DNA from: Prevotella sp. oral taxon 376
GTDB taxonomy: Bacteria; Bacteroidota; Bacteroidia; Bacteroidales; Bacteroidaceae
NCBI RefSeq assembly: GCF_003043945.1
Contig: NZ_PYXG01000003.1
Span: 186,001-250,000, forward strand
Direction of reading: 5' to 3'
Length of the DNA: 64,000 nucleotides
The position numbers and the translations under genes were made by a program. This document shows positions 15,718 to 24,393 of the stretch, piece by piece (position 1 is the first letter of the stretch; each line of letters begins with the position of its first letter). The notes below the pieces were generated by a model. The model was not told where the DNA came from. It did no database searches and saw only the letters and a list, made by a program, of their open reading frames with translations.

Positions 15718-17724
15718 ATGAATTTCAAAGAGAAACTTACCTCCGTTCTCGAATTCCTGCACCTCAAGCAGAAGTTCGATGAAAAAAGTCTTTCCAAGGA
15801 AGAGTTCAACGCTGTCGTGGCCGAATACCAGAAGAAGTACCAGGTTACGCTCAACGATGACCTCGCCGCGGAGCAAGCTGCACAGCAGACCGCACAGCAG
15901 GCTGCTGAGTTCCAGACCACGCTCAACACCATCCAGTCGGTTCTCAACGGCATAGAGGCAACGGCTGCCATAGAGGGTGACGAGGGCGCACAGCAAAACC
16001 CGCCACAGAGCAATGCCACGCTCGAGGGCATTCTTGAAAGCATCAAGGGGATGCGCGCCGACTTCAAGGCAATGGCCGAGAAACCTGCACCTGATGTCCC
16101 GTCGCAGACCCTCAATGCTTCTCCTCTCAACATCAACGGATTTGGCAATACGCCCGAATACCTTTTTGGCGTAGAACATCCTCTGTTCTCTATGAAGAAC
16201 CGCTGGAATCAAATTGCAGCCAATCCTCGTGCGGCAGCTGCCATGCCGGAAGTCGACGAACAGGTAGATGGCGTAGCCTTTTACAAGGCAGTCTGCAACT
16301 TTGCCAAGTCGCTCAAGAACCGCTATCAGTATCTCCAACAGAACAAGATGCTTGATGCTCCGGCACTTGCCAAAGGCACCTATGCCACCAACTACGATGG
16401 CGTGGACAATGCCGGAGTCGGCGATCAGTTCGTCGTGCTGCGTCAGGATGCGCTCATCGCCCGTGTGCTTCAGGTGCGCGACATGACCCAGTTCTTCCCT
16501 GTCGCTTATGGCTATCAGGATCGTGGTCTCGTCTTCAACGCATTCTTCGACGAGGTTTCACAGGCTTATCAGGCCGGTGAGGTCTTCAAGGGCGGAATGA
16601 AGATAGAAAACCACATGGGTTATGTGGACGATGCGATGATCAAGATGGAATGGGGACCGATGAAAGAACTCGAGCGCAAGTACATCGGCTATCTCAACAA
16701 GGAAGGCTCCGACCCCATCAAGTGGACGATGATTGAGTACCAGCTGCTCAACACGCTCACTACGGCTCAGGTAGAGCAGAACAAACGCCGTATGCGTGGC
16801 ATCTATGTGAAGCCCGAGAAAGGGGTTGCCGGTTCTTACCGAAATGCAGGTACAGGTATCCTTTATACTTTGCTTCGCTATGTCCATCAGTACGACATCA
16901 AGCCTCACACTGGCGACGAATATCGAAGCTACACACAGGCTACTTTTCTTCCTGCCGTGCAGGAGTTCATTGCCGATGTACGCAGCTCTGTTACTGAGGA
17001 CATGGACATCGACCAGCACTGTGTCTATCTCAACAAGAACCACCAGTCGTGGTGGATCAAGAATGTCCGCACCACATACGGTAAGGACACGGACTTCAGC
17101 GGCCCGATGGGTGCGCTCAATGTCGTTCCCGACAGCACGGTCCGCATCATCTGGCTGCCTTACCTCGGACAGCTGCCGTTCATGATGCTGCATCAGCCGG
17201 GCAACATCCAGTTCCTGGAATTCGTGCCGGGCGAGATGCTCTCCATGAAGATGCAGGAACAGATGGAGCAGGTGCGTGCGTGGAGTACTTGGAAAGAAGG
17301 TTGCTCTGCCTCGTTCACGGGCCGTCGTTTCGACACCAAGAAAGCGATGGACGACAATGCCTGGGAGTGGCAGCAGATCTTCATCAACCTCTTCGCCGGC
17401 ACCATCACCGATAAGGTAGACGCTGCCAACGGCTTCTGGCAGGTGACGGGAGCAACCACCACCGCCGACACCTACACCGACATCACCGGTGCGAAGGCTG
17501 GCGTGGCTTACTGCATCGAGGCTGGTGTGGCCGACCATCTGCCGAAGATTGCCAAGTCGGGCAAGTTCGCCAATCTCTCCGCCGCGTTCACCGCTACGGC
17601 TGTGGGTGACTACATCATGGTGATCCTCGGAGCTGACGGCAACTTCCGCGAGCTGGAGCGTTGTGTAGGTGGTAAGCGCACTATCAACAAGGAACTTCAG
17701 CCCAATGTTCCGGGTGGCCGCTAA
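15718..17724 (+). CDS. Major capsid protein with N-terminal scaffold-like region
   Basis: 668 residues from the ATG at 15718 (a TTG six bases earlier is less likely). Residues about 1-140 are polar, Gln/Ala-rich and helical (AAEQAAQQTAQQAAEF), like the delta or scaffold domain of HK97-type capsid precursors. The main body follows (GDQFVVLRQDALIARVLQVR; LYTLLRYVHQYDIKPHTGDE). The last ~90 residues look like an added beta domain. Order after an S49 protease and the coding strength fit the major capsid protein; cleavage between the two parts is expected. Family assignment rests on context more than on a motif. Confidence 0.75.
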   Translation: MNFKEKLTSVLEFLHLKQKFDEKSLSKEEFNAVVAEYQKKYQVTLNDDLAAEQAAQQTAQQAAEFQTTLNTIQSVLNGIEATAAIEGDEGAQQNPPQSNATLEGILESIKGMRADFKAMAEKPAPDVPSQTLNASPLNINGFGNTPEYLFGVEHPLFSMKNRWNQIAANPRAAAAMPEVDEQVDGVAFYKAVCNFAKSLKNRYQYLQQNKMLDAPALAKGTYATNYDGVDNAGVGDQFVVLRQDALIARVLQVRDMTQFFPVAYGYQDRGLVFNAFFDEVSQAYQAGEVFKGGMKIENHMGYVDDAMIKMEWGPMKELERKYIGYLNKEGSDPIKWTMIEYQLLNTLTTAQVEQNKRRMRGIYVKPEKGVAGSYRNAGTGILYTLLRYVHQYDIKPHTGDEYRSYTQATFLPAVQEFIADVRSSVTEDMDIDQHCVYLNKNHQSWWIKNVRTTYGKDTDFSGPMGALNVVPDSTVRIIWLPYLGQLPFMMLHQPGNIQFLEFVPGEMLSMKMQEQMEQVRAWSTWKEGCSASFTGRRFDTKKAMDDNAWEWQQIFINLFAGTITDKVDAANGFWQVTGATTTADTYTDITGAKAGVAYCIEAGVADHLPKIAKSGKFANLSAAFTATAVGDYIMVILGADGNFRELERCVGGKRTINKELQPNVPGGR

Positions 17725-17766
17725 GACAAAGAGTTGATTTGTTTATTAAATTTATTGTGTAACCGT

Positions 17767-17790
17767 AGGGAGCCGTTCCGGCGGCTCCCT
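17767..17790 (+). terminator. Hairpin between capsid gene and next gene
   Basis: AGGGAGCCG pairs with CGGCTCCCT over 9 bp. It lacks a T run and may set transcript levels or stabilise the abundant capsid mRNA. Confidence 0.4.
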
Positions 17791-17807
17791 GCAAAAATAA
17801 AAGAAAA

Positions 17808-18809
17808 ATGAAAAAGCCAAATATTCAAAAACGCTGCCGTGCGTACAATCCCCTGAAGGGCTTTAACTACGCCAACCGGCAGGCACGCAATATGTTCATG
17901 GTCATGTTCGCCCTCTTCGGCGTGGTCCTGCTGCTTGGTGCATTGCTCGACCATTCGCTGTTCGCAGCCGGAGGTTCCGGCTTGTCCCTTGCGTCAATGG
18001 CCGTACTCGGACATATCGATGATGTGTCCGACCGTGACACGCATGGATCCGACATCTCCTACATCGTCTATCTCATCGCTCTCGACCAGATTGACCGTAC
18101 CAAACCGTTTCCGCAGCCAAATGCTAACCGTGAGGTCGCTCCCGTACCGTTGAAACCGGGAGAAATACCACACTACTTCGAGGCGCACGACATCCCGACA
18201 TTCACGGGAACCACCGAGAAGGGCGACATCACCACTACGGGCGAGAATAGTTTTGTAATCATCATGGGTGGTGCCCGTGTGCCGCTCTATAACTTCATTG
18301 AGGAATACAGCGGCGGTAAGTTCATCCTCATCTTCAAGCACATTAAGAAGAAGGAGTGGTACATCCTCGGCGAGCTGGAACGCCCGATTATCCTCTCTAA
18401 CACCGAGACGAAGGACGACAAGGACGGTCGCTACACTACCTTAACCTTCAAGCGCTCGTCTGTCGACTTGCCACTTGTCTATACTGGCAACCCGGCAGTA
18501 ACGGCGGCAGGAAGCGTGGCAGCCGGAGCGACCACCATCGCCATCACCCCGGCGTCCAACACCTACACCATAGCCAACGGTACATCCGCTGCTGCAGCCA
18601 TCGCCACCGTGTCCGGACTCAGTAAGAGCGACAAGGGACGCTACATCACGCTCATCGGAGCAGGAACCGACAAACCCGCCACCATCGCCGATGGCTCTAC
18701 CTTCATTCTCGAAGACGGTGCCACATGGACTGCCAAGACAGGCGCGTCTATCACGTTCCGTGTATTCGATACCACGACCCTCGTCGAAGTGTCGAGAACC
18801 GAAGTATAA
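17808..18809 (+). CDS. Phage structural protein (tail-tube or decoration) with an N-terminal membrane-like segment
   Basis: 333 residues. After a basic start comes a strong hydrophobic run (about 29-50, MFMVMFALFGVVLLLGALL), odd for a virion protein. The middle is beta-rich (GGKFILIFKHIKKKEWYILG; DDKDGRYTTLTFKRSS) and resembles tail-tube or head-decoration proteins of Bacteroidetes phages. The C-terminal ~100 residues are Ala/Thr/Gly-rich and Ig-like. An internal start at MAVLGHIDDV (about residue 64) would skip the hydrophobic part. I cannot tell whether the segment is a membrane anchor, is cleaved, or belongs to a small fused gene. Confidence 0.55.
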   Translation: MKKPNIQKRCRAYNPLKGFNYANRQARNMFMVMFALFGVVLLLGALLDHSLFAAGGSGLSLASMAVLGHIDDVSDRDTHGSDISYIVYLIALDQIDRTKPFPQPNANREVAPVPLKPGEIPHYFEAHDIPTFTGTTEKGDITTTGENSFVIIMGGARVPLYNFIEEYSGGKFILIFKHIKKKEWYILGELERPIILSNTETKDDKDGRYTTLTFKRSSVDLPLVYTGNPAVTAAGSVAAGATTIAITPASNTYTIANGTSAAAAIATVSGLSKSDKGRYITLIGAGTDKPATIADGSTFILEDGATWTAKTGASITFRVFDTTTLVEVSRTEV

Positions 18810-18856
18810 TCAATAACTGCCCACAAGGCCCCCGGTAAAATGCCTGTCGGAATAGG

Positions 18857-18878
18857 CTCCCCTCCCTTGGGAGGGGCC
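18857..18878. repeat. Palindromic GC-rich element
   Basis: CCCCTCCC and GGGAGGGG form a hairpin flanked by more G runs. The same kind of sequence is common between genes in Bacteroidetes chromosomes (my recollection). It lies in the short gap before the frameshift gene. Confidence 0.35.
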
Positions 18879-18903
18879 TGGGGTGGGCTTTAAATTCAAT
18901 TTT

Positions 18904-19320
18904 ATGTATAGCGCAAAAGAAAAACTATATCACTTTCGCCAGCTCTCCAATCCGCTGGCAGCCGCGGCCGACCTTAGCTTGCTGCACGGGAAGAATCCGC
19001 AGAGTACGGACTTCACGCGCTTCGACCTCGCACCAAGGAAGAATGCCGAGGATATTCTGTTCGCTCTGCTCGATGTAGCCGACCACGACGACATCGTGCG
19101 CAACCGGCGTGAATTTTTCTCACAGCAAGAAGCAGACAATGAACCTCCAACGAGTCCCGACGGCAACCCCGTTGTTGACGGTGAGGGCAGCGAGAACCCG
19201 ACAGGCCCCAAAGGTACCCCTGTTGAAAGCCCTGTGGATAACTCTGAAAAAGGAGGAGAGGATAAGTCGCCGAAAAAACCAGCCACTCCAAAAAAAAAGA
19301 AGAAGAGTACTCGCAAATAG
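18904..19320 (+). CDS. Phage protein ending in a Lys-rich tail, zero-frame product of a probable frameshift gene
   Basis: 138 residues from the ATG at 18904 (a GTG at 18883 is less likely). The first ~75 residues are folded-looking (LYHFRQLSNPLAAAADLSLL; NAEDILFALLDVADHDD); the rest is Pro/Glu/Lys-rich and disordered, ending PKKKKKSTRK. The last codons contain nine A followed by G (19290-19299), a typical -1 slippery stretch, and the -1 frame continues directly into the next open frame. The short form ends at the TAG at 19318-19320. By position, a head-tail connection or chaperone role is possible; not recognised. Confidence 0.6.
   Translation: MYSAKEKLYHFRQLSNPLAAAADLSLLHGKNPQSTDFTRFDLAPRKNAEDILFALLDVADHDDIVRNRREFFSQQEADNEPPTSPDGNPVVDGEGSENPTGPKGTPVESPVDNSEKGGEDKSPKKPATPKKKKKSTRK
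19290..19299 (+). promoter_or_regulatory. Probable programmed -1 frameshift site (A9G)
   Basis: Zero-frame codons CCA AAA AAA AAG include the heptamer A AAA AAG, the slippery sequence of E. coli dnaX. A purine-rich AAGGAGG lies 34 bases upstream. After a -1 slip, translation runs through EEEYSQIDWTNLDDADVQ into the downstream frame with no stop. Confidence 0.6.
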
Positions 19321-19346
19321 ACTGGACAAACCTTGACGATGCAGAT

Positions 19347-19769
19347 GTGCAGATGGCCACTGTCATCTACAACGACCGCATCAACACATGGCGAAAGATG
19401 AAGCAGCTCGACGAACTGCTGGAGACAAAGCCCACCGCACAGGCCGTAGCCGACATGGCAGAACTGCGCATCCGCAATCTTCAGGCATTCGCCGAGCTGC
19501 AGTCGTTCAACGACACGGGGAAGTTTCTCTGCAAGCACCCTATTCTCTACGGACGCTCTGAGATAGCCCGGCTCATCCGACTCCTCAAAGCTGACCCTGC
19601 CGAGTTTCTGCGCCGCCATAAGAATGTGCTTGACAATATCAAGCGTTACCATTCCTACCTCAAGCGCGGAGACCGTAAGGACCACCGGCAGCAGGATCGT
19701 CAGAATCTCGAGCGACATCAAGAATATGAACGATTGTTTAAAATGGTTTTGGAACAACAAAGTAAATAA
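19347..19769 (+). CDS. Downstream part of the frameshift gene, helical phage protein
   Basis: The frame is open from 19266. The bases before the first GTG (19347) or ATG (19353) already encode protein-like sequence (IDWTNLDDADVQ), and neither start has a visible ribosome site, so translation probably enters by -1 frameshift at 19290-19299. The product is highly helical and charged (INTWRKMKQLDELLETKP; NLERHQEYERLFKMVLEQQ). A fusion with the preceding gene would be about 288 residues. Function unknown; possibly head-tail joining or assembly. Confidence 0.6.
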   Translation: MQMATVIYNDRINTWRKMKQLDELLETKPTAQAVADMAELRIRNLQAFAELQSFNDTGKFLCKHPILYGRSEIARLIRLLKADPAEFLRRHKNVLDNIKRYHSYLKRGDRKDHRQQDRQNLERHQEYERLFKMVLEQQSK

Positions 19770-19771
19770 CA

Positions 19772-21094
19772 ATGGAAAATAGTATAAAAGTTTTTAATTT
19801 GGGCAACCTACCTACTGCCCCGCTGGACTCTTTTATTGAACTTCAGGAAGACTTTAAAAAGCCTGACGCGGACAAGTTATCGAAGCTGCAAATGCTCATC
19901 ATCACTCGTGGCTTCAAGTATTCATTCAAGGTATGGAAAGATCCTGATGGCAAACTGTGGATTATCGATGCGCACCAGCGCCGGAAGGCCCTGCTGGGAC
20001 TTCGTTCTTATGGATTCAATATCCCGGAAATACCCTACGAGGAGATTCAGGCTTCAGACAAGCGAGAGGCTGTGGAGGAAATAGCCGCCTACAATTCCGA
20101 ATTTGCACAGAAGAACCCTGACACGCTGCTTTTCACGAAATACAACATCAATGGAGACGATCTTGCCAAGTTCAACCTTGGATATGAAGTCAAACAGACA
20201 GATTTCTCCATTGACAGAGAAAAACTGTTCTCCACGGAGACAGACATATCAGAAATACAGGAGGACGCAGTTGATATAGTTCCGCAAGATGACGATATGG
20301 AGATGTTTGTCCGTCCGGGGGATATTTTCCGGCTTGGGAACAACAGGCTGATGTGTGGAGATTGTCGTGCGAAAAAAGATGTAGCGGCCTTGATGGACGG
20401 CAGAGTTGCCGACATGTTACTCACGGATCCGCCGTATAATGTCAATTATGAAGGTGGCGGGGAAGGAAAACTCACCATTCAGAACGACTCGATGGAGAAT
20501 GACCTGTTCCTTCGGTTCCTGCAGTCTGTGTTCAACATGATGTTTGCCATTGTCAAGCCTGGAGGTTCATTCTATGTTTTCCATGCGGATTCTGAAGGCG
20601 AAAATTTCCGTAGGGCCATCCGGGAAGCAGGCTTTAAGATAGCCCAGTGCTGTATCTGGGTCAAGGACTCGCTCGTTATGGGACGCCAGGATTACCAATG
20701 GCAGCACGAACCTTGCTTGTATGGGTGGAAGCCCGGGGCTGCCCACTTTTGGAATGCAGACAGAAAGCAGACCACTATATGGAATTTTGACAAACCTAAA
20801 GCTAACAGGATACACCCTACCATGAAACCCATTGCCCTGATGGCATATCCGATAACCAACAGCACAAAGAATGGTGATGTAGTTGTGGACTTGTTCTCAG
20901 GCTCCGGTTCTACCATCATGGCATGTCAGCAGACCGACCGTATTGGTTATGGTATGGAGATAGACCCGAAGTATGTCGCTGCCACGGTACGCAGGTTCAT
21001 GGCGATGTTTCCACAGCAACTTATACTGCTGGAGAGGAATGGAACCGTCCTCCCTGCCACTGAAACCAAAAAGATGATCCTATGTCGGAATTAG
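19772..21094 (+). CDS. ParB/Srx-like domain fused to a beta-class DNA methyltransferase
   Basis: 440 residues. Residues 1-130 are a ParB/sulfiredoxin-like domain with DAHQRRKAL at 66-74, the usual ER/HR box position. Residues 180-430 are an amino-methyltransferase: catalytic TDPPYNVNYE with DPPY at 219-222, and SAM-binding DLFSGSGST at 373-381. DPPY before FxGxG gives the beta class, so N6-adenine or N4-cytosine methylation. Such fusions are frequent in phages. It lies three bases after the frameshift gene and overlaps the next gene, just ahead of the terminase, so methylation may be tied to packaging or to escape from host restriction. Confidence 0.85.
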   Translation: MENSIKVFNLGNLPTAPLDSFIELQEDFKKPDADKLSKLQMLIITRGFKYSFKVWKDPDGKLWIIDAHQRRKALLGLRSYGFNIPEIPYEEIQASDKREAVEEIAAYNSEFAQKNPDTLLFTKYNINGDDLAKFNLGYEVKQTDFSIDREKLFSTETDISEIQEDAVDIVPQDDDMEMFVRPGDIFRLGNNRLMCGDCRAKKDVAALMDGRVADMLLTDPPYNVNYEGGGEGKLTIQNDSMENDLFLRFLQSVFNMMFAIVKPGGSFYVFHADSEGENFRRAIREAGFKIAQCCIWVKDSLVMGRQDYQWQHEPCLYGWKPGAAHFWNADRKQTTIWNFDKPKANRIHPTMKPIALMAYPITNSTKNGDVVVDLFSGSGSTIMACQQTDRIGYGMEIDPKYVAATVRRFMAMFPQQLILLERNGTVLPATETKKMILCRN

Positions 21095-21408
21095 TCAAGG
21101 AAGAGTTGTCAGACGAGTATGTGAACCAGGTGAGAACCTTTGGGGCGTTGAGTTACACTCCCGAGCGTATCTGCCAGTTGCTCGGTCTGAGAAAAGCCAA
21201 GCGCATAGCCCTGTTGTACCGCATAGGCATTCCCGGCGATGTCTACTGCGAGGCATATCACCAAGGGCGTGCGCTTGGTGAGTATAATATTGACGCGGAA
21301 CTCGCTAAGAAGGCGGAGAAAGGAGAGAACGATTCCATTACCCTGCTTGAGGAACGCAAGAATGAGCGCGCCGAGAAAGACCTGCGTATGAAATTGTTTG
21401 GAATATGA
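21082..21408 (+). CDS. Small HTH-containing protein, candidate small terminase subunit
   Basis: 108 residues. LSYTPERICQLLGLRKAKRI looks like a helix-turn-helix and the C-terminus is a charged helix (EERKNERAEKDLRMKL). It overlaps the methyltransferase by 13 bases and the next gene by 4. DNA binding right before the terminase large subunit suggests the small subunit that recognises the packaging site, but the next gene is an alternative candidate. Confidence 0.5.
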   Translation: MSELVKEELSDEYVNQVRTFGALSYTPERICQLLGLRKAKRIALLYRIGIPGDVYCEAYHQGRALGEYNIDAELAKKAEKGENDSITLLEERKNERAEKDLRMKLFGI

Positions 21409-22052
21409 AAAGTGAAATCGAGAAATTAGACTCCATCCACCCTGACCTCATATCCACATTCCTGACGAATGGAGATTGTGAGGGAATTCCGCAGGATGTC
21501 AAACTGTTCTTGCAGCAGTTGCAGTGGTCTGCAGAAATTTTCGAATATGAGCGCAATATAACAAGGGCGGCAAAAAAACTGAGGCTGCGTATCAATGCAG
21601 AGCAGCACATCAAGATAGAGGAGCGTACTTGCATGGCGAGGATTTATCAGGCAATCAACTATTTCCAGGTTGACTGCAATGTCCCCATCAAGGTTTGGGA
21701 GAGTAATTTTGCCAACAAGTATGAGGATCTCGCCAAACTATGCGCTCTCAACCGCGACTATAAGGGTATGAAAGCCTGTTATGACGCAGCGTTGGAATGC
21801 CGTCGTCGTTCTTCGGAAATAGCGGAAGCAGACAAAGACTTGGGCGTTCTCTTCTTGATTTCACCTGAGCTGACACCAGAGCAGCTCGGCTTCTCGAGGA
21901 AAAACCTCAAGGAGATTGCTGCCAAGCACAATCAAGGATTTTATCACACGCTCATCGACTCGCTGCCCATCGAGACGAAAGAGAAAAGGCGTCTGCTGCG
22001 GGATGCGGACATACAAGAGGCGGAAATAGTGGAGGAGATACCAAATGACTGA
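21405..22052 (+). CDS. Phage protein upstream of the large terminase, candidate small terminase
   Basis: 215 residues, mostly helical with Cys and Arg scattered (KACYDAALECRRRSSEIAEA). It overlaps the large terminase gene by 8 bases. Small terminases are often this size and in this position. No motif decides between this gene and the preceding one. Confidence 0.5.
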   Translation: MKSEIEKLDSIHPDLISTFLTNGDCEGIPQDVKLFLQQLQWSAEIFEYERNITRAAKKLRLRINAEQHIKIEERTCMARIYQAINYFQVDCNVPIKVWESNFANKYEDLAKLCALNRDYKGMKACYDAALECRRRSSEIAEADKDLGVLFLISPELTPEQLGFSRKNLKEIAAKHNQGFYHTLIDSLPIETKEKRRLLRDADIQEAEIVEEIPND

Positions 22053-23808
22053 CAACCGACAGTATGAAAACAGCGTGCCCGACTTCGAGCACTACTATAT
22101 GAATCATGTGCAGCTGCTGGCGAACATCATCGACCCCAACATGCTCTATGCCGAGTGGGCGCGTGCCACAGGTAAGACCGAGGGGGTGATCGTGCCACGG
22201 CTCATTCGTGTCGTGAACGATATGCCTGGTGAATTGTCGTTTCTGGTACATAAGACCTATGTCGCCCTGATGACCAACATATGGCCGAATATTCAGGCGT
22301 CGTTCTCACGCCCCGTCATCGTGAACGGCAAGCAGCGGGCAATGCTCGAATATGGCATCGACTATGTGGTGGGCGAGGCGAAGCTGCCCTCTCACTTCCG
22401 CCGCCCGCGCTATCCGATTGCCTATGCCAAGCACTCAATTATTTTCCGCAACGGAGCGCACTTGCAGCTCGTTTCGTCTGACCAGCCCGAGAGTGTGGCC
22501 GGCCGTAACGCCGTCCACGCCTTCGTCGAGGAGATGAAGCACAACAGCGGCGAGAAACTTAAATCGCGCCTGTTTCCTTCGCTGCGTGGCGGCTCGGCAG
22601 ACATCCGGCGGTCGGCCTACTATGAGGGCGTGACGGGCGTGAGCGACACCGCCCGGGTGGATTTGGGCGAAGACGATTGGTTTGAGGAGTACGAGAACAA
22701 GATGGACCGCTGGCTCATCGAAGAGATAGCCTCTGTGTCGCTCGCCATCAACCAGTCGCTCTACCGCCAGTTCACGCTCCAACGTGAACTGCGCAAGACC
22801 AAGAACCCCATCACGATGGAGAAGATACGCCTGGAGAACGAGCGGCTCAACGCTTTTGTCGCCCGGTGGAAGCCACGCCTCGCCGACATGCGCCGCAATG
22901 CCATCTACTATATCCGTGCGTCGTCGTTCTGCAACAAGGACATTCTCGGTCCCAAGTTCTTCAAGACCCAGCTCGACACGCTCGACATGGACGAGTTCCT
23001 GACCGCCATCTGTGCCATTCGGCACAAGGAGGTAACTAACAAGTTCTTCACCACCTATGACCGCGAGCGGCATCAGTTCAAGGACAGTTACATCTACGAC
23101 CAGATTTTGAAGCTGAACCTTAAGGACCATTTCACGCTCACGGCACGCTATCTTCGCCATTACGATAAGCGCGAGCCTCTCTACATAGGCTACGACCCGG
23201 GTAACTTCCAGTCGCTTATCGTTGGCCAGAAGAAGGAGTACGGCCGCCGCTTCGATATCATCAAGGAGTTTTGGGCATATATCCCCGATGACCAGCAGAA
23301 CCTTGCGCAGCAGGTGTTCTCCTTCTTTGGTACCGATGCCGTGAACAAGGTTATCCACCTCTATCCAGACCGTGCCGGCAACAAGACCAAGGAGGAACTT
23401 GAACAGATAACCACCGACTCGCTGACGATGAAGGCAGCTTTGGAGAGCTATGGTTTTTCCGTGTTTCTCTACAACGACGGTGCGCCCACCATCTACCACT
23501 GGCAGCAGTTCCGGCTCTGTCAGTTGCTCTTTGCCGAAAAACTTCCGCAGTTGCCAAAGGTGCGCGTTGACGAGAACGAGTGTCCCAATCTTTGCAGTGC
23601 CATCCTCGTTAGTCCGTTGAAGAAAACCAACGGCAGGATAGAACTGGATAAGTCGAGCGAGAAGAAGGAAGAGCTGAAGCGCCGCCCCGGACTGACCACG
23701 CAGCTCCCGAGTGCAATGATTTACCTTCTGTATGGTCTTTATTCGGACATCATCAAGAAAGAATTGAGTTCTTTGCCCGATGATTTGCCCGAAAACATCA
23801 CGATATAA
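22045..23808 (+). CDS. Terminase large subunit
   Basis: 587 residues. The ATPase has a Walker A variant WARATGKTE (residues 38-46) and Walker B HAFVEEM (158-164); VSSDQPES lies between them. The C-terminal nuclease has YIGYDPGN (380-387), where the Asp begins the metal-binding RNase H-like site, and further acidic residues follow. This motor cuts and pumps phage DNA into the prohead through the portal. Length and motif order fit the family. It is the strongest single sign that the element is a tailed phage. Confidence 0.9.
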   Translation: MTDNRQYENSVPDFEHYYMNHVQLLANIIDPNMLYAEWARATGKTEGVIVPRLIRVVNDMPGELSFLVHKTYVALMTNIWPNIQASFSRPVIVNGKQRAMLEYGIDYVVGEAKLPSHFRRPRYPIAYAKHSIIFRNGAHLQLVSSDQPESVAGRNAVHAFVEEMKHNSGEKLKSRLFPSLRGGSADIRRSAYYEGVTGVSDTARVDLGEDDWFEEYENKMDRWLIEEIASVSLAINQSLYRQFTLQRELRKTKNPITMEKIRLENERLNAFVARWKPRLADMRRNAIYYIRASSFCNKDILGPKFFKTQLDTLDMDEFLTAICAIRHKEVTNKFFTTYDRERHQFKDSYIYDQILKLNLKDHFTLTARYLRHYDKREPLYIGYDPGNFQSLIVGQKKEYGRRFDIIKEFWAYIPDDQQNLAQQVFSFFGTDAVNKVIHLYPDRAGNKTKEELEQITTDSLTMKAALESYGFSVFLYNDGAPTIYHWQQFRLCQLLFAEKLPQLPKVRVDENECPNLCSAILVSPLKKTNGRIELDKSSEKKEELKRRPGLTTQLPSAMIYLLYGLYSDIIKKELSSLPDDLPENITI

Positions 23809-23889
23809 CACCCAATAATGTCCAATATTTGATATAAAAAATGTCCAAAACAGGGCTATAATGGCGGCTATTTACATAGGTCAAAAACT

Positions 23890-23976
23890 CATTTGTCTGA
23901 AAATCAGCGGTTTGCGTTTCTAAAAGCAAAAATCAAAATGGACAAATGACGGAAATTATCACGCACCGCTGATTTT
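23890..23976 (+). other. Crossing inverted repeats between terminase and portal region
   Basis: TCATTTGTC (23889-23897) pairs with GACAAATGA (23941-23949), and AAAATCAGCGGT (23900-23911) with ACCGCTGATTTT (23965-23976). The two stems interlock (a-b-a'-b'), an H-type pseudoknot if transcribed. Two copies of AATGTCCAA lie upstream. The 267-base gap 23809-24075 is AT-rich and has no gene. It could be a packaging site or an RNA element. Confidence 0.5.
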
Positions 23977-24075
23977 TGATAATGAGGTGCAGCCCTTCAA
24001 AAGGGTGGAAATATGACGGCCGGCTCCACATTCCGTCCTTTGCACACATAGGAGAATTGCGTAATTTCGCAAGTG

Positions 24076-24393
24076 ATGAAGAAGGCAATCGAAATGGACG
24101 GCATCCATGCGATGCAATGGGCAAGGGAGATTAGCAAGCTGCCGAAAGGTGACTTCACGCTGTGCTTCTTCCCCTATTCGAGGTCGCAGGGCATGGCTGG
24201 TGAGAGCATGGTGGTCAAGGAGCACTGCAAGTATCGCACGCAGCTGCCACAGGACAGGTTCGCCGTTGACTCGGAGAACTACTTTCTCTTTGAAGACGGC
24301 GATGGTGAGCCAAGGATGTGCTACCGCATACTCATCAGGTATATGGGTTTTCCGCAAGACGGATATAAACTACACAAGATAAATTGGTTATGA
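24076..24393 (+). CDS. Small phage protein before the portal gene
   Basis: 105 residues from the ATG at 24076. Mixed alpha/beta (FAVDSENYFLFEDGDGEPRM), soluble. It overlaps the portal gene start by four bases (ATGA). Not recognised. Confidence 0.5.
   Translation: MKKAIEMDGIHAMQWAREISKLPKGDFTLCFFPYSRSQGMAGESMVVKEHCKYRTQLPQDRFAVDSENYFLFEDGDGEPRMCYRILIRYMGFPQDGYKLHKINWL

Noticed and set aside
14842..16338. 498-codon open frame on the minus strand across the protease and capsid genes
   Set aside because: It is antisense to two well-supported genes with strong coding patterns and has no promoter or recognisable domain; GC-biased third positions keep the opposite frame open.
22435..23811. 458-codon minus-strand frame opposite the terminase
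   Set aside because: Shadow of the terminase gene; no domain, no start region.
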